Below, piece by piece: positions 7,963 through 15,779 of a DNA stretch of 38,736 nt. Origin of the DNA: Kiritimatiellia bacterium (GTDB lineage: Bacteria > Verrucomicrobiota > Kiritimatiellia > RFP12 > UBA1067). The position numbers and the translations under genes were made by a program. The stretch covers positions 1 through 38,736 of the forward strand of contig JAGCVN010000010.1 of the NCBI GenBank assembly GCA_017962315.1, in the 5' to 3' direction. How positions within the stretch are numbered: position 1 is the first letter of the stretch; every line of letters starts with the position of its first letter. Under the pieces are notes generated by a model. It was not told the origin of the DNA and searched no databases. It saw only the letters and a program-made list of their open reading frames with translations.

Positions 7963-8015
7963 TTCACCCGACAGAGGGAAAGAAATACCCGGAAAATCAT
8001 CGTTCAGGGAAACCT

Positions 8016-8975
8016 ATGAAACCACAACGTACCTTTAACGATTTGTCCCAGCTCGGCAAATTGAAAATCGAGCCGGGGCGCGAAGTGCCGCGCCCGGCCG
8101 TTCCTGTCCGCCCTGCGGTACGATCCGCCACAGGAAAAGATCCGCATGAGCTTTTCGCGTCCATGGCGGGACTAGGTACAGGGACGCCAGCGAAACGGAC
8201 CGCGGGACGCGGAGTTGTCCGCCCAACTTCCGCCGCCGTACCCTCCGTGCCGTCCCAGGAATTTGAAAACCTCCGCAAAGAACGCGATAAGGCGGTCGCC
8301 TCCGCCGAGGCGGGTACCGAGGAACGCAAGAAACTGCAGGCGGAGAAGGACGCGCTCCTTCAGCGCGTCGCCGCCCTCGAAGAATCGCTGGAAAAACGTC
8401 CGGACGAACGCCAGGTCGCGAACCTCCGTGAAGAGAACGAACGTCTCGCGGCGTGGCTGGATTCCGCCCGCAAGCAGCTTGCCGCCAAACAGGACGAGAT
8501 CGATGCCGAAGTGAAGCGTCTGCAAGGGGAACTGGACGCGACGAAACGCGCCCTTGAAGCGGAACAGGCGAAACAGCGTGGAATGCTGCTTTCGATGCCC
8601 GCCGGTGTGGAGGAGGTTTTCCCCGGCGAAACGCGCGAACAGGTGATCGAGACGCTGCGGTATGCCCGCGACCGGGCGCTCGACATGGGATGCGACCGGG
8701 GCGTGAACCTGCTTTCCCACGTGCTTGCCGTGAACACCCCGACCGGGGAACTGCAGCGTCGCGCCGAAGAGGTCGAGCAAATCCTGCGCGACGCGGGGAA
8801 AACCATCAGCAACACCTCTCTGCGCGCGCTGGAGAAACTTGGCTTCACGCGAATCTCCACCAATAAGCACCACAAGCTGCGTTGGGGCAACGTGACGATC
8901 ACGCTGGCCGTCACCCCGAGCGACTACCGAAGTGTGGAGAATATGGTTTCCGACATTTGCCGGCGCGTGTTTTAA
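8016..8975 (+). CDS. Coiled-coil protein of unknown function
   Basis: This 319-residue cytoplasmic protein has a Pro/Arg-rich, probably disordered first 80 residues. A long coiled coil follows from about 80 to 195 (heptad-like runs such as EFENLRKERDKAVASAEAG and KRLQGELDATKRALEAEQ). A compact C-terminal domain covers about 205-319 (VEEVFPGETREQVIETL, then ISNTSLRALEKLGFTRIST and a basic HHKLRWGNVTITLA hairpin). I do not recognise the family. An AGGGAA site precedes the ATG. It is the first gene of an operon with a phosphoribosyltransferase and tsaB. Coiled coil plus a small basic domain suggests a structural or nucleic-acid-associated role, which is inference. Confidence 0.8.
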   Translation: MKPQRTFNDLSQLGKLKIEPGREVPRPAVPVRPAVRSATGKDPHELFASMAGLGTGTPAKRTAGRGVVRPTSAAVPSVPSQEFENLRKERDKAVASAEAGTEERKKLQAEKDALLQRVAALEESLEKRPDERQVANLREENERLAAWLDSARKQLAAKQDEIDAEVKRLQGELDATKRALEAEQAKQRGMLLSMPAGVEEVFPGETREQVIETLRYARDRALDMGCDRGVNLLSHVLAVNTPTGELQRRAEEVEQILRDAGKTISNTSLRALEKLGFTRISTNKHHKLRWGNVTITLAVTPSDYRSVENMVSDICRRVF

Positions 8976-8988
8976 AGGATCGGACACG

Positions 8989-9540
8989 ATGGACAAAACG
9001 TATTTGGATGTGGCGGCATTCTGGCGCGACTGTTTCCGCCTTGCCCGGATCGTGCTGGATTCGGGATGGACGCCTGACGTCCTGTTGACGCTCTGGCGGG
9101 GCGGCGCCCCCGTCGGGCTCTGTGTCCACGAGTTCTTCGTGTACCGGCAGATCCCCGTCCGCCACGAGGTGCTTTCCTGCAAGTCCTACACCGGGATCGC
9201 GACAGCGGGCGCACTTTCGTTCGCGCCGGAAGCCGATTCCGTCCTCTCCAAGATACGGACGGGCGAGCGCGTGCTGGTGCTGGACGACGTGTTCGACAGC
9301 GGGAGGACGGCGGATGCCGTGATGGGACGTCTTCAAACGATCCGTGCGGATGCGCGTTTCGCATCGGTCTACTGGAAACCGGAAAAGAACCAAACAACGC
9401 GCCAACCCGATTTCTACGTCCGCAAGACGGAGGAGTGGATCGTCTTCCCGCATGAGTTACAGGGATTGACGCCGGAGGAGGTCGTCCAAAAAGACCCGGT
9501 GCTGGCAGGCCTTCTCTTACCGAAGGAGACGCCCGAATGA
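8989..9540 (+). CDS. Type I phosphoribosyltransferase, xanthine/guanine-type
   Basis: The PRPP-binding signature RVLVLDDVFDSGRTADAV at about residues 100-117 identifies a type I phosphoribosyltransferase, which converts a purine base and PRPP into a nucleotide. LLTLWRGGAPVGLCVHEFF early in the protein is the usual PPi-loop region, and EEWIVFPHE near the end resembles the base-binding WxVFPWE of xanthine-guanine and archaeal-type hypoxanthine enzymes. The product is 183 residues from ATG 8989, which has AAAGGA 9 bases upstream; an upstream in-frame start overlaps the previous gene and is disfavoured. It overlaps tsaB by four bases (ATGA), so the two are translationally coupled. The exact base specificity cannot be told. 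Confidence 0.85.
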   Translation: MDKTYLDVAAFWRDCFRLARIVLDSGWTPDVLLTLWRGGAPVGLCVHEFFVYRQIPVRHEVLSCKSYTGIATAGALSFAPEADSVLSKIRTGERVLVLDDVFDSGRTADAVMGRLQTIRADARFASVYWKPEKNQTTRQPDFYVRKTEEWIVFPHELQGLTPEEVVQKDPVLAGLLLPKETPE

Positions 9541-10256
9541 GAATGTTGCTGATGGACCGTTCCTCGCCGAATCCCGGCATGGCGGTCTGTGAAGATGGAC
9601 GGAAAATCTGCGGTTTTGTCTGGGAAGGGGCGCCGACGGGCTCTCCCGCATGGATGGCGGATGTCCGCAACGCGCTCCGAGACGCTGGGGTCGCCCCCGC
9701 CTCGCTCGACCTCTTTGTGTGCGGACTAGGCCCCGGCTCCTTCTCCGGTATCCGTGCCTGTCTTTCCGCGTTGACGGGGTTGGCGCTTCCCGGAGGAAAA
9801 CCGGTGGCGGGGGTGGCGAGCGCGGAAGGAATCGCGTTGGATTACGCGGTTGCATCGGGGCGCGAACGGATCACTGTGATCGGGGACGCGCGCCGGGAAC
9901 GTCTCTGGATCGTGAACTACGCCGTTGATGCCGCCAGCGGCCGCGTGCGGCTGCTGGACGGCCGCGTGCCGACGCAGACGGCATTGGATTTCCGACTCGT
10001 CACCTCAGAAGAACTCAGTGCCGCCGTGCCGCCTGAGACGACGGTCCTTTCGCCGGACGCGACACGCCTCGCCCCCGTACTGGGGAGACATTTTCCGCCC
10101 GAACGCCTCGGATCCCCGTCTCCGGTGTATCCGTCAATCGACGGGTTATGCCGGATCGCCTTTGCAGACCGGGACGCCTGCCGGAAGGATCCGCAACCCA
10201 TCTACCTACAGGCCGCCGTCGCCGAAAAGAAACCAGGAACGGAGGGAACGGCATGA
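9537..10256 (+). CDS. tsaB: tRNA threonylcarbamoyladenosine biosynthesis protein TsaB
   Basis: TsaB is the dimerisation partner of TsaD in the complex that installs t6A at position 37 of ANN-decoding tRNAs. The 239-residue sequence starts with an ASKHA strand (MLLMDRSSPNPGMAVCEDG) and has the diagnostic FVCGLGPGSFSGIRACLS at about residues 60-77, then GVASAEGIALDYA. The C-terminal half is divergent, as usual for the family. It starts in an ATGA overlap with the phosphoribosyltransferase and ends in an ATGA overlap with the binding-protein gene. An ATG two codons downstream is an alternative start. Confidence 0.9.
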   Translation: MRMLLMDRSSPNPGMAVCEDGRKICGFVWEGAPTGSPAWMADVRNALRDAGVAPASLDLFVCGLGPGSFSGIRACLSALTGLALPGGKPVAGVASAEGIALDYAVASGRERITVIGDARRERLWIVNYAVDAASGRVRLLDGRVPTQTALDFRLVTSEELSAAVPPETTVLSPDATRLAPVLGRHFPPERLGSPSPVYPSIDGLCRIAFADRDACRKDPQPIYLQAAVAEKKPGTEGTA

Positions 10257-11941
10257 CCATCAAACCAGTGATTTTCTCCTTGCTTTCCTGGCTTACCTTC
10301 GCTGGGATGGCGGAACAAACGGTCTACCGCCGGACGACAGACCGCGTGGCAAGCCTTGACCCCGCGATGGGCGGGACGGTTTACGCAAGCCGGGCTTCGC
10401 AGCTGGTCTACGAAACGTTGTACGAGTTCGACTACAAGGCGCGCCCCTACCGGCTGATCACCTGCCTGGCCGCCGAAATGCCGCGCATCAAAGACGGCGG
10501 GTTGACCTATGAAATCCGGCTCGTGCCCGACGCGCGCTTTCAGGACGACCCTTGCTTCCCCGGCGGGAAGGGGCGCCGCGTGACGGCGGAGGACGTCGTC
10601 TATTCCTTCTCGCGGATCGGCGACAGCCGCATCACCTCGCCGGGGTCCTGGCTGGTGATGGACACGATCCGCGGGATGCGGGCTTATGCGGACGCCACGA
10701 AACGCGGCGACGCATCGGCCAAGGTCGCGGGGTTGACGGCGGTTTCCGAAGACACCGTGCGGATCGAGTTGACCCGTCCGATCTATGCGTTCAGCTGGTT
10801 TCTGGCGATGAGCTATCTCTCCGTCATCCCGCACGAGGCGGTGGAAGCCTACGGGGACGATTTTGGATTCCATCCCGTCGGCACAGGCCCCTACCGCCTT
10901 GCGAACTGGTGGCGCAACCACCAGTTCCTCTATGTCCGGGACCCCTCCTGGCGGGGGTGGTCGCAAGGCCCCGCGGCCATACGCGCCGGGGAACGGGCGT
11001 TCGACGTCATACAGTACAACATCGTTGACGACGTCTCCACGCAGTGGCTCTGTTTCCTCAACGGCGAACTGGACTTCCTCGGCGACATCTCCCGGGACAA
11101 CTGGGATGTCGTCATCGACGGGAGCGGCGGACTCACCGACGCCTTGAAGAAGCGGGGCGTTTCGCTGTTTTCGATCCCGACGATGGAGATCGCCTACGTC
11201 GGCATCAACATGGAAGACCCTCTGCTCGGAAAGAACAAAGCGTTGCGCCAGGCGTTGAACTGCGCGTTCGACACGCCCGCCTGGATCCGTTTTATGAACA
11301 ACCGCGTCCTCGCGTGCAACGGACCGGTCCCGCCCGGAACGGAAGGGTATCTCGAAGATCCCTTCCCCTACTCGTTCAATCTGGAACGGGCGAAGGCCTT
11401 GTTAAAAGAGGCCGGGTACGAGGACGGCATCGACCCCAAGACCGGACGCCGGCTTGAATTGACGCTCGACCTGGGGAGGACGTCGCAGGACATCCGCGAA
11501 TCGACGGAGCTGATGGTTTCCTTTTACGCCCGCGTGGGAATCGCGCTCCGTCCGCAATACCACAACTGGCCCGCCTTTCTGCAAAGGTGTTCGGAACGCC
11601 GTAGCCCGATGTTCCGCATCGCCTGGCTGGGCGACTATCCGGACGCGGAGAATTTCCTGCAACTCTTCTACAGCAAGAACGTTTCGCCGGGGCCGAACCG
11701 CTGTAACTACGTCAACCCCGCTTTCGACCGCCTCTACGAAAAGGCCTGTTCCGAGACCGATCAGGAAAAGCGCAGAAAACTCTGGGAAGACGCGCAACGG
11801 ATTATCTGCGAAGACTGCCCCTGGATTTTCCTGCACTATCCGAAGGCGTTCAGCCTGACCGGTCCCCGCGTTCTCGGATACACGCCCTCCGATTTTTCGT
11901 ACGGAACGGAGAAATACCTTCGCTGCCGGATAAAACCGTGA
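10253..11941 (+). CDS. Peptide/nickel-type ABC transporter substrate-binding protein
   Basis: This 562-residue extracytoplasmic solute-binding protein belongs to family 5 (OppA/DppA type). A signal peptide (MTIKPVIFSLLSWLTFAGMA) precedes the mature protein; no lipobox Cys is visible, so it is probably periplasmic. Typical elements are VASLDPAMGGTVYASRASQLVYETL, RRVTAEDVVYSFSRI, FHPVGTGPYRLANW and, near the end, WLGDYPDAENFLQLFYSKN. ATG 10253 follows GGAGGG and overlaps the tsaB stop (ATGA); longer starts inside tsaB lack signal features. No permease or ATPase genes are nearby, so it is an orphan that must use distant membrane components. Such proteins bind oligopeptides or other small ligands; the ligand here is unknown. 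Confidence 0.9.
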   Translation: MTIKPVIFSLLSWLTFAGMAEQTVYRRTTDRVASLDPAMGGTVYASRASQLVYETLYEFDYKARPYRLITCLAAEMPRIKDGGLTYEIRLVPDARFQDDPCFPGGKGRRVTAEDVVYSFSRIGDSRITSPGSWLVMDTIRGMRAYADATKRGDASAKVAGLTAVSEDTVRIELTRPIYAFSWFLAMSYLSVIPHEAVEAYGDDFGFHPVGTGPYRLANWWRNHQFLYVRDPSWRGWSQGPAAIRAGERAFDVIQYNIVDDVSTQWLCFLNGELDFLGDISRDNWDVVIDGSGGLTDALKKRGVSLFSIPTMEIAYVGINMEDPLLGKNKALRQALNCAFDTPAWIRFMNNRVLACNGPVPPGTEGYLEDPFPYSFNLERAKALLKEAGYEDGIDPKTGRRLELTLDLGRTSQDIRESTELMVSFYARVGIALRPQYHNWPAFLQRCSERRSPMFRIAWLGDYPDAENFLQLFYSKNVSPGPNRCNYVNPAFDRLYEKACSETDQEKRRKLWEDAQRIICEDCPWIFLHYPKAFSLTGPRVLGYTPSDFSYGTEKYLRCRIKP

Positions 11942-11965
11942 TCGTGCCGCAAAGGACAATTTGGC

Positions 11966-11994
11966 TTGACGTGGGATGGAAAATAGAGCTTAAT
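11966..11994 (+). promoter_or_regulatory. Candidate promoter for the DUF1080 gene
   Basis: TTGACG at 11966-11971 and CTTAAT at 11989-11994 are 17 bases apart, about 58 bases before the DUF1080 start. The -35 is good; the -10 is weak (4 of 6). Confidence 0.4.
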
Positions 11995-12052
11995 GGCGGG
12001 GTTTTCCGTCATAGGGACGGGACACCGATTTTCACATCAACCAAGGAGAAAC

Positions 12053-12727
12053 ATGAAAACGATTTTTTTCGCGATTTTCACAGCCGCATTCACTTTTGCC
12101 GCAACCGCGCAGGATGCGGGAATGTTTGTTAAAATCGAGCCGATCCGTCCCAAGGGGAAAATCCAGCTCTACAACGGGAAGGATTTTGAAGGCTGGACAA
12201 AGGTCATCACGGCAGAGCCGGACTCCTCTCCCGACCGTACCTGGCAGATTGTCGGCGGAAACATCCGGTGTCTGGGCCGCCCGATGGGTTACCTCGCCAC
12301 GCAACGTTCGTACACGGACTACAAACTCACCGTGGAATACCGCTGGTGGCAGGAAAATGACGCCATGAACAGCGGCGTGTTCCTGAACAAAACCGGACCG
12401 GACAACTTCTTCCTTCCAAAGGCGATCGAAGCACAGCTGAAAGCGGGAAGCGCGGGTGATTTCGTCCTCCTCTCCAAAGCCTCCGTCAACGGGATCAAGA
12501 ACCCGGGGGTGATGTCGGTCACGAAGCTTGCCGAAAGCTCCGAGAAGCCGATCGGCGAATGGAATCGCGTGGAGGTGACCGTGCGCGGCCAGACCATCGA
12601 CGTCTACATCAACGGCGTCCACCAGAACCACGGCGAGAAGGCAACCGCCGACGCCGGCCAGATCTGCCTCCAGAGTGAAGGCGGTGCGATTGAATTCCGC
12701 AACGTATTCATTGAACCTCTCCCGTAG
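12053..12727 (+). CDS. Secreted DUF1080 (3-keto-disaccharide hydrolase-type) protein
   Basis: The 224-residue product has a signal peptide (MKTIFFAIFTAAFTFAATA) and a single DUF1080 concanavalin-like jelly roll. It begins with the hallmark IQLYNGKDFEGWTKV and includes YTDYKLTVEYRWW, AMNSGVFLNKTG, WNRVEVTVRGQTIDVYING and GQICLQSEGGAIEFRNVFI. Members of this family in gut Bacteroidota hydrolyse 3-keto-glycosides made by FAD- or NAD-dependent oxidoreductases; many others in the PVC group are uncharacterised. AAGGAG stands 4-5 bases before ATG 12053. It has its own promoter candidate. An FAD-oxidoreductase fusion lies elsewhere in the window (23720-26851), but no direct link is shown. Confidence 0.88.
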   Translation: MKTIFFAIFTAAFTFAATAQDAGMFVKIEPIRPKGKIQLYNGKDFEGWTKVITAEPDSSPDRTWQIVGGNIRCLGRPMGYLATQRSYTDYKLTVEYRWWQENDAMNSGVFLNKTGPDNFFLPKAIEAQLKAGSAGDFVLLSKASVNGIKNPGVMSVTKLAESSEKPIGEWNRVEVTVRGQTIDVYINGVHQNHGEKATADAGQICLQSEGGAIEFRNVFIEPLP

Positions 12728-12757
12728 ACAGCGAACCCCAAAGGATGGTTCATTCGT

Positions 12758-13039
12758 ATGAACATGCTGAAACACACCGGCACGTCGTTTTCCTCGTTTG
12801 TTTGCGTGACCCTGTTGTCGCTTTTCCCCTTCATCGCCCGTGCGGACGCGGCGGTTCCAATGGACGGGAGATGTTTGAGTTTCCTGGCGATCTTGGGATT
12901 GATCTTGTTTGTTTTCCCGGCCGTCGGGGCAAGTTTCCTGTTGACCGCCTGTTTCGCGAAGCGGAAAAAGGGCTGGCTGATCTGGGGCGGCGTGCTCCTT
13001 TTGCTTTCCGGGCTTCTCTGGTCTCAATTCTATGCTTAG
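12758..13039 (+). CDS. Small membrane protein, unknown
   Basis: This 93-residue protein has an N-terminal hydrophobic signal-like segment (TSFSSFVCVTLLSLFPFIARA) followed by two membrane segments (about residues 40-62 and 70-90) separated by a basic turn FAKRKKG. AAAGGATGG lies about 12 bases before the ATG. No family is recognised. It lies between the DUF1080 gene and the frameshifted transporter, on the same strand and with short gaps, so it may be cotranscribed. Confidence 0.6.
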   Translation: MNMLKHTGTSFSSFVCVTLLSLFPFIARADAAVPMDGRCLSFLAILGLILFVFPAVGASFLLTACFAKRKKGWLIWGGVLLLLSGLLWSQFYA

Positions 13040-13072
13040 CGAAGCCGCCTGCACCGTTTGCGGAGTCCGGCC

Positions 13073-13971
13073 ATGACGTTGTTGTTTGCGACGCTTCTAC
13101 ATCCGCTGGTGGATGCCTGTTCGGCGACGGTATTGGTTGCGGGGGGCTTCTCTTGGAAACGAGCGCTCGTCTACAACATAATCGCCTTTGCGTTGCAACT
13201 TCCGCTCGGCGTGGTCCTAGATGCGTGTCCCACCCTGCTGAAGCCCGCGTTCGCGACGGGGATTGCGTCGACGCTCGGCGGCATCTTCGCGTGTCTGTGC
13301 GGGTTCGCGGGATGGGGGCCGCTCGTCGCCGTCTGCGCCGGTAACGCCCTCTTCCATTTGACGGCGGGGAAAAGCATACTCGACACCTGGCCCGACCGGA
13401 GTGCTCCTTCCGGCGTATTCATCGCGACCGGTGCGCTCGGGCTTTTTGCCGGATTGCAGTTCGGCGGGAAACACACCGTCTGGTGTGCCGCCGGATTCGG
13501 GGTTGCCTTGACGCTGGCAGCACTCTGTGCCTGGTTCAAGGGCCCCTTCCGCACGACGGAAGCGACGTACCTGCGTATCCGTGGATGGCTAGGGCCGGGA
13601 ATTCTGACCGGGCTTTTTCCCCTCGTGGTCTGGCGTAGCTGGGCGGGCTTTTTGCGGGGGTGCAGACAAACGCCGCCGGATTCGCGTTCGCTTGCGCAGG
13701 GGTGGTCGCGACATGGGCGGGTAAAACGGCGGGCGGGTATCTTGCCGACAAGGTCGGGCGGGCGGCGACAGTGCTGGCGAGTACCGCCGGTTCGCTCGCG
13801 CTTTGCTTCTGCTGCCGACCTGAACAGACATACGCCTGGCTCGCTCTCCTCTTTGTGGCGCAACTCGCCACGGGACCGGTGCTTTCATGGCTGTATGATG
13901 CAACGGGGCGCGCCGGCGGGACGGCGTTCGGCATAAACTGTTTCGGGCTTTTTGCGGGAAGTCTCAGATGA
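13073..13971 (+). pseudogene. Frameshifted MFS-type membrane transporter
   Basis: Two overlapping frames together encode one hydrophobic protein of about 300 residues with roughly ten membrane segments. The first frame runs from ATG 13073 (MTLLFATLLHPLVDACSATVL) through FPLVVWRSWAGF, then loses hydrophobicity. The second frame continues at about 13650 with GVQTNAAGFAFACAGVVATW, KTAGGYLADKVGRAATVL (an MFS-like loop) and ends at 13971. The switch is by -1 within about 13640-13660, in the homopolymer-rich gggctttttgcggggg. Restoring one base gives a continuous transporter. The end overlaps the next gene by ATGA, which supports the second frame as the true C-terminus. It may be a real mutation or a sequencing or assembly error; the substrate is unknown. 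Confidence 0.7.
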
Positions 13972-14291
13972 GCGATCTACTTTACTTTGCGGCATGGGAA
14001 TGGATCAACATCGCATTGGAATACACGGCGACGGCGTGGACCCGGCTTCCGTATCTCTTGCCCGTGGTTATCGGCGTGAACCTGGCGACGCATCCCTTGT
14101 TCGTCTTTTTGCTGGAACATTACGGCCGCGCCCTACCCTTCGTCCTCGCCTGCGAAGGCGTGATCGTTTTGGTTGAATGGGTACTGCTCATTGCGGTGTA
14201 CGGCCGCCAGAAGCGGCCGGGCTTCCTAGCCTGTCTCTCGTTGCTGATGAACGGTGCCAGTTACGGAACCGGCGTGTTGCTGTCACTGTAA
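13968..14291 (+). CDS. Small integral membrane protein
   Basis: A 107-residue protein with about three membrane segments (YLLPVVIGVNLATHPLFVFLL, FVLACEGVIVLVEWVLLIAVY and a C-terminal GASYGTGVLLSL). It starts in an ATGA overlap with the frameshifted transporter, so the two genes were translationally coupled and the protein may be its partner. No named family is recognised. It converges with rluB, whose end lies 14 bases away. Confidence 0.7.
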   Translation: MSDLLYFAAWEWINIALEYTATAWTRLPYLLPVVIGVNLATHPLFVFLLEHYGRALPFVLACEGVIVLVEWVLLIAVYGRQKRPGFLACLSLLMNGASYGTGVLLSL

Positions 14292-14305
14292 AGCGACCGC
14301 AAAAC

Positions 14306-15145
14306 TTACCAGCCAAGCCGGTCACCGGCATTCGGAGGTGGTGGCGGCGACGGACGTTTCGGGGTACTTGCGTTCCGGCGGGCCTTGTTTTTCAACATCT
14401 CGATTTCGGACTCGGCAAGTTCGCGGAAGTCGCCCGGTTTCATCGCCGCGATGTAGAGCGGTCCGATACGCGTCCGTTTTAGCTCCAATACGGTAAGCCC
14501 GACCTGCTCGCACATTTTGCGGATTTGGCGGTTCCTACCTTCGGTGAGGGTGAACTGGAGGCGGTGGATGTTGTCCCATCCCGTCTTCAGAACCCTGACA
14601 TCGACCGGCTGGATCAGGTAACCGTCGATCTCCATGCGCGAACGCAGAAGGTTGAGCCGGGAGCGGTCCAGCGGCCCTTCCACTTTGACGATGTAGGTCT
14701 TGTGGAAACCGTACCGGGGGTGGGTCATCAGTTTGCACAGCTCGCCATCGTTAGAGAGCAGCAGCAGTCCTTCGGTGTCCTTGTCGAGACGGCCGACGGG
14801 GACGAGCCGTTCCGCGTAAAACTCGCGCATCATGTCGCAGACCGTCTGTCCCCTTGAATTGTCCGCGCTGGAAATGACGCCGCGCGGTTTGTAGAGGAGA
14901 ACGGTGTGGCACTCCTCGTGTTCCTTCTGGAGCGGGCGGCCTTCAAAACAGACTTCGTCGCGCTCGATGTCCACGCGGTATCCCGGTTCACGGATGACAC
15001 GCCCGTTCACAGTGACACGTCCTTCGGCGATCAGCTCCGCCGCGTGGCGCCGGGAGGCGATTCCTCGATGGGAAAGGATATTCTGGAGACGTTCGCCTTT
15101 CGGCGCGTCTTCGGCAATGGGTTCATTCAATCCGTTGTTGTTCAT
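14306..15145 (-). CDS. rluB: rRNA pseudouridine synthase, RluB/RsuA family
   Basis: This family isomerises a specific uridine to pseudouridine in ribosomal RNA. Residues about 18-65 are an S4 RNA-binding domain (RLQNILSHRGIASRRHAAEL). The catalytic domain follows with the motif I-like VLLYKPRGVISS, the catalytic loop VPVGRLDKDTEGLLLLSNDG with Asp121, and TEGRNRQIRKMCEQVG. A Pro-rich tail of about 25 residues ends the protein. The start overlaps the thyX stop (ATGA on the minus strand), so it is the last gene of the nfeD-qmcA-thyX-rluB run. RluB (23S U2605) is the best guess from overall sequence; RluE, RluF and RsuA are alternatives. Confidence 0.9.
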   Translation of the reverse strand: MNNNGLNEPIAEDAPKGERLQNILSHRGIASRRHAAELIAEGRVTVNGRVIREPGYRVDIERDEVCFEGRPLQKEHEECHTVLLYKPRGVISSADNSRGQTVCDMMREFYAERLVPVGRLDKDTEGLLLLSNDGELCKLMTHPRYGFHKTYIVKVEGPLDRSRLNLLRSRMEIDGYLIQPVDVRVLKTGWDNIHRLQFTLTEGRNRQIRKMCEQVGLTVLELKRTRIGPLYIAAMKPGDFRELAESEIEMLKNKARRNASTPKRPSPPPPPNAGDRLGW

Positions 15146-15753
15146 GGTTCTTCCGTCTTCTCACCGGTATAGGCCGCGCGTGCCTTTTGGAACGCCTCGG
15201 TCTTCACGTACCCGCAGGATTTGAATTCGGGGCAGAATCCGCGATAGACACATTCCGGAACACAGGCGTTGTAAATTTCCGGTTCGATTTCGCGGACTGC
15301 CTCCAGCACCAGCTTCCATGCCGCGGTGGTTTCCGGCGAAGCCTGGCGGCAGAGACGCCGACGCGAAATAAAAATGAGGGCTTGGGCGTTTGCGCAACAC
15401 TCGTGGTCGACCGGGGCGTCCTGCGGTTTGACGCCTCGCTCGACCCCGGTCCGGTCGGAACGCTGGGTGCTGACGAAATGCTCGATACCGAACTTGTGCC
15501 GGACAAAGTGGACGCTGACCCAATACTTCAGGTCGTGCCACTTCCATTGGAACGCGATCAAACGGATCGGAGAATGTTCAGCAAGGAGGATCTGCCGTTT
15601 CCAGCGGCTCGAAGGCTCCTTCGTCCCCGCCTCCATCCGGATCGTCGTTCGTGCGGCATCGGCGACCTCGCGCCAAGAGAACTTCGGTCTCAAAAAGGCG
15701 AGGGTCAAAGATTCAGGCGCCGCGTCGCCGGCTTTCGTCGCGTCATTCTGCAT
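15142..15753 (-). CDS. thyX: FAD-dependent thymidylate synthase-like protein (ThyX family)
   Basis: ThyX makes dTMP from dUMP using FAD and methylenetetrahydrofolate. The 203-residue product carries the ThyX signature spacing RH-x8-S as RHKFGIEHFVS (Arg85, His86, Ser95), with Lys replacing the usual third-position Arg. The C-terminal half has a family-like arrangement SRRRLCRQASPETTAAWKLV and a Cys-rich end ECVYRGFCPEFKSCGY seen in many ThyX proteins. The sequence is divergent, so it could be a paralogue with another role; I assign the family from motifs only. It is 26 bases after qmcA and overlaps rluB by four bases, in a minus-strand operon. Confidence 0.7.
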   Translation of the reverse strand: MQNDATKAGDAAPESLTLAFLRPKFSWREVADAARTTIRMEAGTKEPSSRWKRQILLAEHSPIRLIAFQWKWHDLKYWVSVHFVRHKFGIEHFVSTQRSDRTGVERGVKPQDAPVDHECCANAQALIFISRRRLCRQASPETTAAWKLVLEAVREIEPEIYNACVPECVYRGFCPEFKSCGYVKTEAFQKARAAYTGEKTEEP

Positions 15754-15779
15754 GGCTCGTCAACACCCGTTCAAAAAGG

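Noticed and set aside
13640..13660. Programmed -1 frameshift in the transporter
   Set aside because: The site reads C-TTT-TTG in frame, which does not fit the usual X-XXY-YYZ slippery pattern, and no stimulatory structure is obvious; mutation or sequencing error is simpler.
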